A DNA stretch of 64,000 nt from Silene conica (taxonomy: Eukaryota; Streptophyta; Magnoliopsida; Caryophyllales; Caryophyllaceae), in assembly GCA_029255685.2 (NCBI GenBank), contig CM055315.2:25673501-25737500 (forward strand), given 5' to 3'. The notes beneath the pieces were generated by a model. It saw only the letters and a program-made list of their open reading frames with translations. It was not told the DNA's origin and did no database searches. This document shows positions 36,355-47,305 of the stretch, in pieces. The position numbers and the translations under genes are program-made. The first letter of the stretch is position 1. Each line of letters starts with the position of its first letter.

Positions 36355-36850
36355 TATCGGGTGAATTACATTATGTATGATTGTAGTGTGCTTAACACTT
36401 GTGAGTTGCCTGTCTCGTATTGTCCTTGTAATCTATCAATAAATTATTTTGTTATTGTTCTTGACTAAATCACTCAACAATGGATTGTTTTTATTTTTTA
36501 TGAAAAAGAGAGCGAATTGAAGCCAATTAGGCCATTACATTGCTAGCAACAGTTGGGAAATTAGGTCAATCTCTCATGCGCAATGGAGTAACCAATTGAT
36601 AAATAAGCCGTAATAATACAGAAATGTAAGCAATAATAAGATAAGACAATATTGGATAACATTCCAAACCAAGACTAATATAACCCACTAGTCATATCGA
36701 CTAAAATCCACTATAAAATAGTACAATACAAGTGTACAACATAATCATCACGAATTAATATTAGATAACTACCTTTAAACCTCCAATAATATTAGTAAAT
36801 GCCAATAATATCACCCCTTCGAATAATCTCTTAAATTACCGTATTATAAC

Positions 36851-37445
36851 ACCGTGATACTACCTCTCACCCTCAAACCCCGACTTCCTATTCTTACAAC
36901 CAAGTAATTCACCCTCATTGATATTTGTTCGCAAGATAATTTTTCCACATGAATACACTCATTTATAATGATGTGAAGTGACAATATAATTTAATAACAT
37001 AAACCACAGCACGTTATCACACAAATTAACCAATATAATTCCTCACTTTTTCACACAAATTATTCACTATCTAACTTCCTACACGTTCTAGGAAAAGTCA
37101 ACTTAAGATCGATTCCAATTGAGCTTCAAACTTGTATTCGCGTCAATTTGTCATCCGCGTAAGAATTGGACAACCCAACTTAAAACGACTATATATATAT
37201 CTTTCGTTACTTAACCAAATGAAGCGTGCGTGTGACCACTCGTTGGAAAGCTTACATCATGTATGTACTTTCATCTCCAACAAAAAATCACACCAAAATT
37301 GAACATATTTTCGGAGATATTTAGCTTTTACATCAAGGGAACGCGTCTGAGATGTCAAGAGTGACTTCAACTTGTGTTTTAAACATATACCCGTGTCCCT
37401 CCTGCATCAGGTTCATTCGGCCTCTCGCTTGGGTGTCTTTTGTTT
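36851..37445. other. Intergenic, nothing recognised
   Basis: AT-rich, no ORF or element end identified. Confidence 0.45.
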
Positions 37446-37884
37446 TTGTTCCCATCTAGAAATTTAAATGAGTGTATCTAGCAATTTATATGAGTGTATC
37501 TAACTAAATAGAAGTGTGTTTCTAGAAATTTAAATGAGTGTATCTAACAATTTCAATGAGTGTATCTAGCTGGTAAGAAGTGTGTATCTAACAATTTAAA
37601 AGAGTGTATCTAGCTAGTAAGAAGTGTGTATCTAGAAACTTAAACGACTGTATTTAGGAATTTAGAAGAGTGTATCTAGCTAGTAAGAAGTGTTTATCTC
37701 GAAACTTAAACGAGTGTATCTAGCAATTTAAGGGAGTGTATCTAGCTAGTAAGAAGTCATGTGTATCCAAAAGCTTAAACGAGTGTATCTAGCAATTTAT
37801 AGGAGTGTATTTAACTAGTTAGAAGTGTGTATCTAGAAATTTAAACGGATGTATCTAACAATTTCAAGGACTGTATCTAGCTAG
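37446..37884. repeat. Diverged tandem repeat with GTGTATCTA core
   Basis: Alternating short units such as GAGTGTATCTAGCAATTTA and AGTGTGTATCTAGAAA, together a period near 60 bp. It ends just before the mini-copia 5' LTR. Confidence 0.85.
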
Positions 37885-37895
37885 TAATTAAAAAG

Positions 37896-38315
37896 TGATT
37901 GACTTTTGGAAACTTAGTTTCCAACTCCTAATTGGCTTCCTGTGTTTTTTGCGTGCATGATGTCTGATGTAAGTACGTATTTTATTTTTCTTTGTTTTCT
38001 TTGTTTGTTTAAGAAAAGTTTGTTTAGGAATATGTTTCCTAATTAGATTTGTCTTAGTTAGGGTAGTTAACTATATAAACACTACTCCGTCTTAGCTATT
38101 CTTTAAGGAGAGATTTGGGAGGCAAACACATTGAGAGTTTTGAGCGACAGATCTAGTAAAACTCTGTGCTCATCTTTTGTAATTTGTAATTCTCCCAACA
38201 TAGTGCAATATTTTCCCTTGCCCTGGTGGATGTAGCTATCATATTGATAGTGAACCACGTAAATCTTGTGTGTCTTTTATTTTCTGCATCTACTCCATAT
38301 AGCTTCCGCACAACA
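37896..38315 (+). repeat. 5' LTR of the miniature copia element
   Basis: TGATTGACTTTTGG to CCGCACAACA; includes ACTATATAAACACTACTCC, a probable TATA region. Confidence 0.85.
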
Positions 38316-38316
38316 A

Positions 38317-38329
38317 TTGGCAACAGAGC
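38317..38329 (+). promoter_or_regulatory. Primer binding site-like sequence
   Basis: TTGGCAACAGAGC one base after the LTR; a diverged match to the initiator-Met type TGGTATCAGAGC. Confidence 0.6.
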
Positions 38330-38493
38330 TTTGAGTTTTTTGGATCCAGGGAGGAGAAGATGGCAGGTGACACAATAACGATTGAGAAGTTCGATGAGAG
38401 GAATGGGTTGGCACTATGACAATTGAAGATGAGGGCTTTGCTAAAGGGGCGGTGCATTTGGAAACCCTTGACGCAGGGTTTCTCCACGAAGGT

Positions 38494-41317
38494 TGTAACA
38501 CCCCGTAATTTCCAAGTCTTTATATATCTTTAAAATCTTATTTTAGTAATAATAATGATCTACAATAAATAAATTCCATTTAAAATCTATGTTTTTGACA
38601 ATGATATTAAAATGCCCGTCTTAAACTAATACTCCTTAAACTTGTGAAACGCTACTTTGTCATTGTTACTAAATTTAAGTTATTTTAAAGGAATATATAG
38701 CTTTTGCTTATAAAATAAAAGTTTTAACTATTTTTCTTAGCTTTCCAACGCCACCGAAAATGCTTCATTCCGAGTTATGTAGAGGAAATTATGTCGGAAA
38801 TACGAAAGGCTGTCGCGGAATATCCTTCAACAACACTCTCGCTCGTTGGTTACTCATTCCACATGGTTTACACTCTTGGACACTTGTCTAAGCATGCAAA
38901 CCTTGCCTTGCTTCCCAAGGTCTTGTTCCTCCTCCTTCCTTCTCCTTCATTCCTTTATTTTTTCAGCTTGTTTTACCCAAACACAAACACCATTGTTACA
39001 CCTCTTTACCTTCAACCTTAAGACGATCGTAAAATCTTCGTTTCTTATCGATTTTCGACGATTTTCGTGCCTATATATTCCTCTCATCGCCCTCCATCTT
39101 TCTAGGTAATAAAAGTCTAATATATCTTCCTTCATAACCTCTGGTCTTGGCCTTTTAGGCATGGATTTCAATGCTAACTCGTTTATTTGTGTAACTAGTT
39201 GCGGTTTGGGACAACCGGAGTGGTTTTGAGTCAAAATCATGCTTATTGAAGAGCTATAAGGTAAAGGTGATGGTTTATTCGACTTTAGTCGTCTATGTTT
39301 ACATGTGCTCTATATGCTAGAAATGTTTAGTATACTAGAATTGTGTTTGATTAAATAATGGCATGATTAAGTTTATAAATCATATGTTTGGATGAATTTC
39401 ATCTTGCATGGTTCTGTTGGATAGGATTTTAATTGTGAAAATTCATTAAGGATTGTATTGTTAAATGAGGTTATGATCATTGAGGATGGTTAGTTTGATA
39501 GTCTTTCAAGTTCATTGTGTTTTGTTTACATTGGTTATTTCATAAAGTTTCAGCAGCTTGACAAATCTGTTCGTCGTCTTGTACAATTTATTTCAACATC
39601 TTAGAATATCCATCTTTGAAAATGTTGAAAATAGACCCCTGTTTATTTTAAGTGTAGAGTCTACCTCTAAAATTTCGTAATTTTCTTGCATGTCGTTTAT
39701 TCACAATAAATTATTTACGAACATTGCGCTGAAATTCTCGCAGAACGGACAGTAACTCAAAGATTATTTCGAAAACCATTTTAATACTTTGAAACGATTC
39801 TGGGACTTTTCCATAATTAAAATTTGAAGAGTTTAGATGTTGTTAGGAGTTTACTTTGTCCCAAAATGTTTTGTTAAACCCGTTTTATGAAGTAATACTT
39901 TTAATGCGACGATTTCTGACATACTGTAGAGATCAGATTATAAACCTCTGATAAGTTCGTCTTTTGGAAATGGTTATCTAATGAAAATTGTAGATAAAAG
40001 TCTTATTAATCAGACCCAATTGTCCTTTTATCATATTGATTTTATTTGAATTAATTATGAATTTTACGGCAGAGGACAGCTTTAATGTTAAATGCATTTA
40101 GAACTTATGTTTTTATTAATCAGTTCCGTTTATTCTTCTCCCGGTTGAAATGGACTTAAGTGTTGTCTTTTTTATCGTTTGTTGGCTCATGTATGTTCAA
40201 ATGAGTGGGTTAATGGTCATGTTATCCTAAGCTTGTGTAGGTGACGGTTATGTCATCCTAAAATTGTGTTGGCGACGGTTATGTTGCCTTGCTTGTGAAT
40301 AGATAGCGGTGGTACGATTTGTATATCACTGTAATGAACTAACGCCACCCATGTTATGGGAATTTATCTATGTTCGGGATTGGTCGGAGGCAGTTGTTAT
40401 ACGCTCGGGTCCCCGTGTGTCGTTCGGTGTAAGACATTACATCGAGAGGTCTGGCCAGGTCTTAGGCATATAGGCAGTGGTTATACGCTATAGATAGTAT
40501 TCGGAGGTAGTGTTTATACGCTCGGTAGCTGCAGGTAGTGGTTATACGCTCTAGTAGCCAGAGGCAGTGGTTATACGCTCTGGTACGTCAGAGGCAGTGG
40601 TTATACGCTCTGACAACGTTCATTATATTCCGGTGTTGTTTGATAGTTGTATGCTTGGTAATCGGAGGCAGTGGCTATACGCTCCATAGCTGGAGGCAGT
40701 GGTTATACATTCCAGTAGCCAGAGGCAGTGGTTATACGCTCTGGTATGTCAGAGGCAGTGGTTATACGCTCTGACGATGTGTATTCTTTGCTTGGATGTT
40801 TACTTGATTTTGAGACTATCTCATATGATGACTTAAATTCTGTTACACATGATGATTCATGCTGTTTTCACATGTTTTGACTTATTGCCCACGCATTGAT
40901 CATGTTGTTCATGCTTGGTAATATATATGTTAATGTTTCTCAAGTTATATACATGTTTATATGTATAAGATATTTAGTATTACCGTTTTCTTGACTTTTG
41001 ACGTAAAGTGGCTGGGAGAACCCTGAGTTACTCCCCACTAACTGTCGCGTACATGTTTCATGTATGTAGGTTGGTGCTGTTTGGGGAAGACGTGTGGCTA
41101 GCGAGCATTGTTGATCATTCGACAATTACCCTTACGCTTAGTTTAGATTTAATTCATGTTGTTATCGTGGGATACTTTCTTATTAGTTTTAGTCTCCCGC
41201 TTGTTGTTTTGATATTCCGCAAAAAAGTTTCAATAAATATGTCGAAAAGTTTTTAAAAGTATAGTATTTCCGCTGCAAATTACTTGTTTATTTTATGCTA
41301 TATCGCGGGGTGTCACA
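38494..41317 (+). repeat. Solo gypsy LTR, 2824 bp
   Basis: TGTAACACCCCG at the left and CGGGGTGTCACA at the right form near-perfect inverted ends, flanked by a perfect 5-bp duplication AAGGT (38489-38493, 41318-41322). No internal domain is present, so LTR-LTR recombination removed it. The length and the segment near 41008 (CTGGGAGAACCC, ACTCCCCA) are typical of Tekay/Del-type chromoviruses. Confidence 0.9.
40385..40775 (+). repeat. Tandem repeat inside the solo LTR
   Basis: Ten or so units around GAGGCAGTGGTTATACGCTC, period roughly 30-40 bp. Confidence 0.9.
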
Positions 41318-41502
41318 AAGGTGACGAAGACTGAAGCTTCGGCTGCGGGTCCTCAACCTAAGGTGACTGAGACGAAAATGTGACTCGTTTGTCGCGTTGA
41401 TATGTGAAAGTTTTATTACGGTGAGCAATAAATGAAGAAGAAAGTGGAGGTCAGGTGAAACACATATTGTTCGACATACGTACACTACTATGTCCATGTT
41501 TG

Positions 41503-41922
41503 TGATTGACTTTTGGAAACTTAGTTTCCACCTCCTAATTGGCTTCCTGTGTTTTGTGCGTGCATGATGTCTCATGTACGTACGTATTTTATTTTCTTAG
41601 ATTTATTAGTTTGTTTAAGATAAGTTTATTTAGAAAATGTTTCCTAATTAGATTAGTCTTTGTCAGGATAATTTACTATATAAACACTACTCCTTCTTAG
41701 CTATTCTTTAAGGAGAGATTTTGAGGCAAACACATTGAGAGTTTTAAGAGGCATATCTAAAAAAACTCCGTGTTCATCTTTTGTAATTTGTAATTCCCCC
41801 GACATAGTGAAATATTTTCCCTCACCCTGGTGAATGTAGCTATCATATTGATAGTGGACCACGTAAATCTTGTGTATTTTTTATTTTTTGCATCTACTCT
41901 GTATCGCTTCCACACAATAACA
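41503..41922 (+). repeat. 3' LTR of the miniature copia element
   Basis: Collinear with 37896-38315, with scattered differences. Confidence 0.85.
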
Positions 41923-42448
41923 AAGTGTTCGTGGTAGATTTTCTCAACTTTGAAAAGTAATTAAGTTTTTATCTAGTTGACAATATTGTAAACTTTATAT
42001 TGACGATTATTTATATTATAGATAATTTAGTTAACAAGTTTATTGGACTTCATCAAATTAATTTTTAATTATTAGATATTGAAACATTAGCAAAATCTTA
42101 AAATTTGGACCAAGATCGAGGCTTATTAATTCATGCCTCAAAAACGAATTTTTATGAATTTTGCTATTGGATGGCAAGTGGATCAAATTGATTGTGGAGC
42201 ATCAAGTTGGGTATAAAAAACATATACAAAATAAAAAGATGAAAACCGCGACAGAGGAAGTATATACTATATACTTATAAAGGTGGCGTGTGAAGAAGAG
42301 GCCCTGCAGTGAAGAAGAGGCCGTGCATACGTACATATAGACGAGTAGTACGATCGACTTATTCTAATCATCACTAAAATGAGGAATGGATCTTGGATAG
42401 TAATAAACAAATTCATGGCGATATTTGAATAATTCATACTGAGAAGTG

Positions 42449-42456
42449 TATAAATA
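42449..42456 (+). promoter_or_regulatory. TATA box of lipid-transfer gene copy 2
   Basis: TATAAATA, same distance from the ATG as in copy 1. Confidence 0.6.
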
Positions 42457-42561
42457 AGAAGTACGTAACCCAATCTTCAAAGTACCATTATTACCAAGCT
42501 TAATAAAAAAATAGATACACACAAAATCAATACATACAAAGCTCAAGTAAGTATATAAAAC

Positions 42562-42897
42562 ATGAAGACAATGAACATAATAATGGGGTTGATGATAATG
42601 GGAGTTATATTCATGCATATAACACCATCAAAAGCACAAGTTTGCGCGATGACGGTTCAAAACATCCAGGATGATTGCAAAGGAGCTGAAACCGATTCCC
42701 AGGTCGCAACCTGTTGCCATGAAATTAACGATGCGGCCGAGAACGACACCCCCTGCTTTTGTCTCATCATTTTTTCTACGTTTAATGAATCCCCTACCTT
42801 CAGCGAAGACGTATCCGCACTCTTCTCTTTATGTTCTATCGATGGCTCTTTCGACTCCGTATGCCCTGGATTTGCACCCACTGATCCCTGTAATTAA
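42562..42897 (+). CDS. Secreted 8-cysteine lipid-transfer-like protein, copy 2
   Basis: Same 111-residue protein as copies 1 and 3, with signal peptide and 8-cysteine core intact. The promoter-proximal 200 bases and the 3' UTR also match copy 1 closely; AATAAA is at 43185. The ACT codon in PTDP and the (ACT)n(AAT)n 3' UTR repeat group it with copy 3. It lies in duplication unit 1, downstream of the mini-copia LTR. Confidence 0.88.
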   Translation: MKTMNIIMGLMIMGVIFMHITPSKAQVCAMTVQNIQDDCKGAETDSQVATCCHEINDAAENDTPCFCLIIFSTFNESPTFSEDVSALFSLCSIDGSFDSVCPGFAPTDPCN

Positions 42898-43728
42898 TTA
42901 CTCCTTTTACTTTATCAATTACTTTTTAATATCATTCTCTTAATTAATCTTTTAACTTATTCCTTATTATTACAACTTATATTCGTTTTTAATGATTTGA
43001 GCAGAAAATTTAGTCGTTTTTGGAGCATCACTACAACAAGGATGGAGTTGAATTGAATCCTACTACTACTACTAATAATAATAATAATAATAATAATAAT
43101 ATATCGGGTGAATTACATTATGTATGATTGTAGTGTGCTTAACACTTGTGAGTTGCCTGTCTCGTATTGTCCTTGTAATCTATCAATAAATTATTTTGTT
43201 ATTGTTCTTGACTAAATCACTCAACAATAGATTGTTTTTATTTTTTATGAAAAAAAGGAGGCGAAGCCAATTAGGCCATTACATAGCTATGGAAGAGTTG
43301 GGAAATTAGGCCAGTCTCACATCCGTAATGAATGCAACCAATTGACAAATAAGCCGTGAAAATTACAAAAATATAAGCAATAATAAGATGATATAATATT
43401 GGAAAATATTCAAACCAAGATTAATATAACTCACTAGCCAAATCGACCAGAATCCACTATAAAATTATATCATACAACGTAACTGTCACGAATTGACAAA
43501 TAAGCCGTAAAAATACAGAAATGTACACATTAACAACATGAGATAATATAGGAAAACCTTCCTACCCGAGACTAAAATAACTCACTAGTCAAATCGATTA
43601 GAATTCACTATAAAATAGTATCAGTATAACGTAACCATCACAAATTAAGGCCCTATAAGATCAGTTCTATTTAGATCCGATCCTATAAGTTTAGTTTAGT
43701 TCATATAAGTTCCCCTCAAATCCTATAA

Positions 43729-43971
43729 CACTACTACAAAATATAGGAACAAAGACGGTTAAAAATCGTTCTCCTATGAGGGGCGGAACCGTGCTCCCCC
43801 TGGCCGTCCTCTTTTCCTAAGAAAACGTTTCAACCGTCCTCTTTTATTTCTTTTTTCAGGACGGTTCAAAAATGAACCGTGCTCTTTGCCCGTCCTCTAT
43901 GTTGATTATAACCGTCTACTTTGCTTGTTCTCTATTTACATTATAACTGTCTTCTTTCCTTGTTCTCTATG
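43729..43971 (+). mobile_element. CACTA-1 terminal fragment cut by the duplication
   Basis: CACTACTACAAAATATAGG followed by ACCGTCCTCTTT-type subterminal repeats, identical by eye to 47306-47548 but ending at the duplication junction. Confidence 0.85.
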
Positions 43972-44528
43972 TACATGTTTATATGTATAAGATATTTAGT
44001 ATTACCGTTTTCTTGACTTTTGACGTAAAGTGGCTGGGAGAACCCTGAGTTACTCCCCACTGACTGTCGCGTACATGTTTCATGTATGTAGGTTGGTGCT
44101 GTTTGGGGAAGACGTGTGGCTAGCGAGCATTGTTGATCATTCGACAATTACCCTTACGCTTAGTTTAGATTTAATTCATGTTGTTATCGTGGGATACCTT
44201 ATCCCTCGTTTATTTTAGTATTCGTGAATAATTTATACTTTCTTATTAGTTTTAGTCAGGCCCGGCTTTTAGCATGTGCGGCCCGTGCGGTCGCACAAGG
44301 CCCTCAATTGTGGAGGGCCCAATAAAGTGTTAAATTGTACATATGAGTAGAAGGGTGTCCATATAGTAGCATATTGAAACTAGTCTGGTGGTTGAAACCT
44401 TGCATTTGTTCCAAACAACGCGTATCGAATCCTTTAATTTTTCTCTTATATCACGTAAAAATAGTTTTTATTTGTATTATTGAATGTATTTCACCATTTA
44501 AATTACTCAAAAATATTCATTTGACAAG

Positions 44529-44588
<60 letters not shown>

Positions 44589-44882
44589 TGTGTAGTTTAA
44601 AACTTAAATTTTACCTAAAAATAATTTATTATTGTTTATAATAAATAATATCGTTTTAATAATAATTTCACATTCAAACGAAAAAAACTATAAAAAAGGG
44701 CCTCATTTGAAATTTCGCACAGGGCCACCAAAATCTCGGAGACGGCCCTGGTTTTAGTCTCCCGCTTGTTGTTTTGATATTCCGCAAAAGAGTTTCAATA
44801 AATATGTCGAAAAGTTTTTAAAAGTATCGTATTTCCGCTGCAAATTACTTGTTTATTTTATGCTATATCGCGGGGTGTCACA
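43972..44882 (+). repeat. 3' fragment of the solo LTR in unit 2
   Basis: Copy of 40950-41317, interrupted by the hAT element at 44257-44750. Confidence 0.88.
44257..44750. mobile_element. Non-autonomous hAT element
   Basis: 494 bp. Ends CAGGCCCGGCTTTTA and, inverted, CAGGGCCGTCTCCGA, then GTGGCCCTGTGCGAAAT, a common plant hAT terminus. It is flanked by a perfect 8-bp duplication GTTTTAGT (44249-44256, 44751-44758). The matching place in unit 1 (about 41186-41193) has a single GTTTTAGT and no insert. It contains a (TA)n of about 55 bases and no transposase. Confidence 0.9.
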
Positions 44883-45067
44883 AACGTGACGAAGACTGAA
44901 GCTTCGGCGGCGGGTCCTCAACCTAAGGTGACTGAGACGAAAATGTGACTCGTTTGTCGCGTTGATATGTGAAAGTTTTATTACGGTGAGCAATAAATGA
45001 AGAAGAAAGTGGAGGTCAGGTGAAACACATATTGTTCGACATACGTACACTACTATGTCCATGTTTG

Positions 45068-45484
45068 TGATTGACTTTTGGAAACTTAGTTTCCACCTCC
45101 TAATTGGCTTCCTGTGTTTTGTCCGTGCATGATGTCTCATGTACGTACGTATTTTATTTTCTTAGTTTTATTAGTTTGTTTAAGATAAGTTTATTTAGAA
45201 AATGTTTCCTAATTAGATTAGTCTTTGTCAGGATAGTTTACTATATAAACACTACTCCTTCTTAGCTATTCTTTAAGGAGAGATTTTGAGGCAAACACAT
45301 TGAGAGTTTTAAGAGGCATATCTAGAAAAACTCCGTGTTCATCTTTTGTAATTTGTAATTCCCCCGACATAGTGAAATATTTTCCCTCACCCTGGTGAAT
45401 GTAGCTATCATATTGATAATGGACCACGTAAATTTTGTGTATTTTTTATTTTTTGCATCTCCTCTGTATCGCTTCCGCACAACA
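45068..45484 (+). repeat. Mini-copia 3' LTR in unit 2
   Basis: Copy of 41503-41922; ends CCGCACAACA. Confidence 0.85.
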
Positions 45485-46010
45485 AAGTGTTCGTGGTAGA
45501 TTTTCTCAACTTTGTAAAGCAATTAAGGTTTTATCTAGTTGGCAATATTGTAAACTTTATATTGGCGATTATTTATGTTATAGATAATTTAGTTAACAAG
45601 TTTATTGTACTTCATCAAATTAATTTTTAATTATTAGATATTGAAACATTAGCAAAATCTTAAAATTTGGACCAAGATCGAGGCTTATTAATTCATGCCT
45701 CAAAAACGAATTTTTATGAATTTTGCTATTGGATGGCAAGTGGATCAAATTGATTGTGGAGCATCAAGTTGGGTATAAAAAACATTTACAAAATAAAAAG
45801 ATGAAAACCGCGACAGAGGAAGTATATACTATATACTTATAAAGGTGGCGTGTGAAGAAGAGGCCCTGCAGTGAAGAAGAGGCCGTGCATACGTACATAT
45901 AGACGAGTAGTACGATCGACTTATTCTAATCATCACTAAAATGAGGAATGGATCTTGGATAGTAATAAACAAATTCATGGCGATATTTGAATAATTCATA
46001 CTGAGAAGTG

Positions 46011-46018
46011 TATAAATA
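46011..46018 (+). promoter_or_regulatory. TATA box of lipid-transfer gene copy 3
   Basis: TATAAATA, same spacing as copies 1 and 2. Confidence 0.6.
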
Positions 46019-46123
46019 AGAAGTACGTAACCCAATCTTCAAAGTACCATTATTACCAAGCTTAATAAAAAAATAGATACACACAAAATCAATACATACA
46101 AAGCTCAAGTAAGTATATAAAAC

Positions 46124-46459
46124 ATGAAGACAATGAACATAATAATGGGGTTGATGATAATGGGAGTTATATTCATGCATATAACACCATCAAAAGCACA
46201 AGTTTGCGCGATGACGGTTCAAAACATCCAGGATGATTGCAAAGGAGCTGAAACCGATTCCCAGGTCGCAACCTGTTGCCATGAAATTAACGATGCGGCC
46301 GAGAACGACACCCCCTGCTTTTGTCTCATCATTTTTTCTACGTTTAATGAATCCCCTACCTTCAGCGAAGACGTATCCGCACTCTTCTCTTTATGTTCTA
46401 TCGATGGCTCTTTCGACTCCGTATGCCCTGGATTTGCACCCACTGATCCCTGTAATTAA
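46124..46459 (+). CDS. Secreted 8-cysteine lipid-transfer-like protein, copy 3
   Basis: Protein identical to copies 1 and 2. Promoter, 5' leader and 3' UTR are almost those of copy 2, differing in the 3' UTR (AAT)n length and isolated bases; AATAAA is at 46762. It lies in duplication unit 2. All three copies keep start, signal peptide, cysteines and stop, so each could be expressed; dosage of one secreted protein is the likely consequence. Confidence 0.88.
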   Translation: MKTMNIIMGLMIMGVIFMHITPSKAQVCAMTVQNIQDDCKGAETDSQVATCCHEINDAAENDTPCFCLIIFSTFNESPTFSEDVSALFSLCSIDGSFDSVCPGFAPTDPCN

Positions 46460-46631
46460 TTACTCCTTTTACTTTATCTATTACTTTTTAATATCATTCT
46501 CTTAATTAATCTTTTAACTTATTCCTTATTATTACAACTTATATTCGTTTTTAATGATTTGAGCAGAAAATTTAGTCGTTTTTGGAGCATCACTACAACA
46601 AGGATGGAGTTGAATTGAATCCTACTACTAC

Positions 46632-46678
<47 letters not shown>

Positions 46679-47305
46679 TATCGGGTGAATTACATTATGT
46701 ATGATTGTAGTGTGCTTAACACTTGTGAGTTGCCTGTCTCGTATTGTCCTTGTAATCTATCAATAAATTATTTTGTTATTGTTCTTGACTAAATCACTCA
46801 ACAATAGATTGTTTTTATTTTTTATGAAAAAAAGGAGGCGAAGCCAATTAGGCCATTACATAGCTATGGAAGAGTTGGGAAATTAGGCCAGTCTCACATC
46901 CGTAATGAATGCAACCAATTGACAAATAAGCCGTGAAAATTACAAAAATATAAGCAATAATAAGATGATATAATATTGGAAAATATTCAAACCAAGATTA
47001 ATATAACTCACTAGCCAAATCGACCAGAATCCACTATAAAATTATATCATACAACGTAACTGTCACGAATTGACAAATAAGCCGTAAAAATACAGAAATG
47101 TACACATTAACAACATGAGATAATATAGGAAAACCTTCCTACCCGAGACTAAAATAACTCACTAGTCAAATCGATTAGAATTCACTATAAAATAGTATCA
47201 GTATAACGTAACCATCACAAATTAAGGCCCTATAAGATCAGTTCTATTTAGATCCGATCCTATAAGTTTAGTTTAGTTCATATAAGTTCCCCTCAAATCC
47301 TATAA

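Larger units (their letters stand above)
34479..36850 (+). repeat. Lipid-transfer gene duplicon, copy 1
   Basis: Matches 41979-43400 and 45541-46980 from GACAATATT.TAAACTTTA to beyond the 3' UTR, interrupted by the Tourist-like element at 34740-35530. It is more diverged from copies 2 and 3 than those are from each other, with a deletion near 34560, although the gene itself is almost identical. Confidence 0.75.
38360..41381 (+). pseudogene. gag: Truncated copia gag start, split by the solo LTR
   Basis: From the ATG at 38360: MAGDTITIEKFDERNGLAL, a stop, then QLKMRALLKGRCIWKPL. This matches the N-terminus of copia Gag, where FDG.N...WQ.KM.A.L is usual. The expected Trp codon is TGA here. After TQGFST the frame runs into the solo LTR at 38494 and resumes at 41318 as a short tail to a TGA at about 41381. 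The main capsid, nucleocapsid and pol are missing, so it codes for nothing functional. Confidence 0.7.
37896..41922 (+). mobile_element. Miniature copia-like element, split by a solo LTR
   Basis: Two 420-bp LTRs (37896-38315, 41503-41922) surround an interior of only about 360 bp once the inserted solo LTR (38494-41317) is removed. The interior has a primer-site-like TTGGCAACAGAGC and the start of a copia gag with a stop. This is a TRIM-like deletion derivative. No clear target duplication was found. Confidence 0.75.
40950..43971. repeat. Tandem duplication unit 1 (3022 bp)
   Basis: Begins at TACAT within the solo LTR and ends before TACAT within a CACTA terminal segment. It contains the 3' end of the solo LTR, the 3' mini-copia LTR, lipid-transfer gene copy 2 and the CACTA fragment. 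Confidence 0.9.

Noticed and set aside
38791-39240. Small ORFs on both strands in the solo LTR
   Set aside because: No domain, and they lie in LTR sequence.
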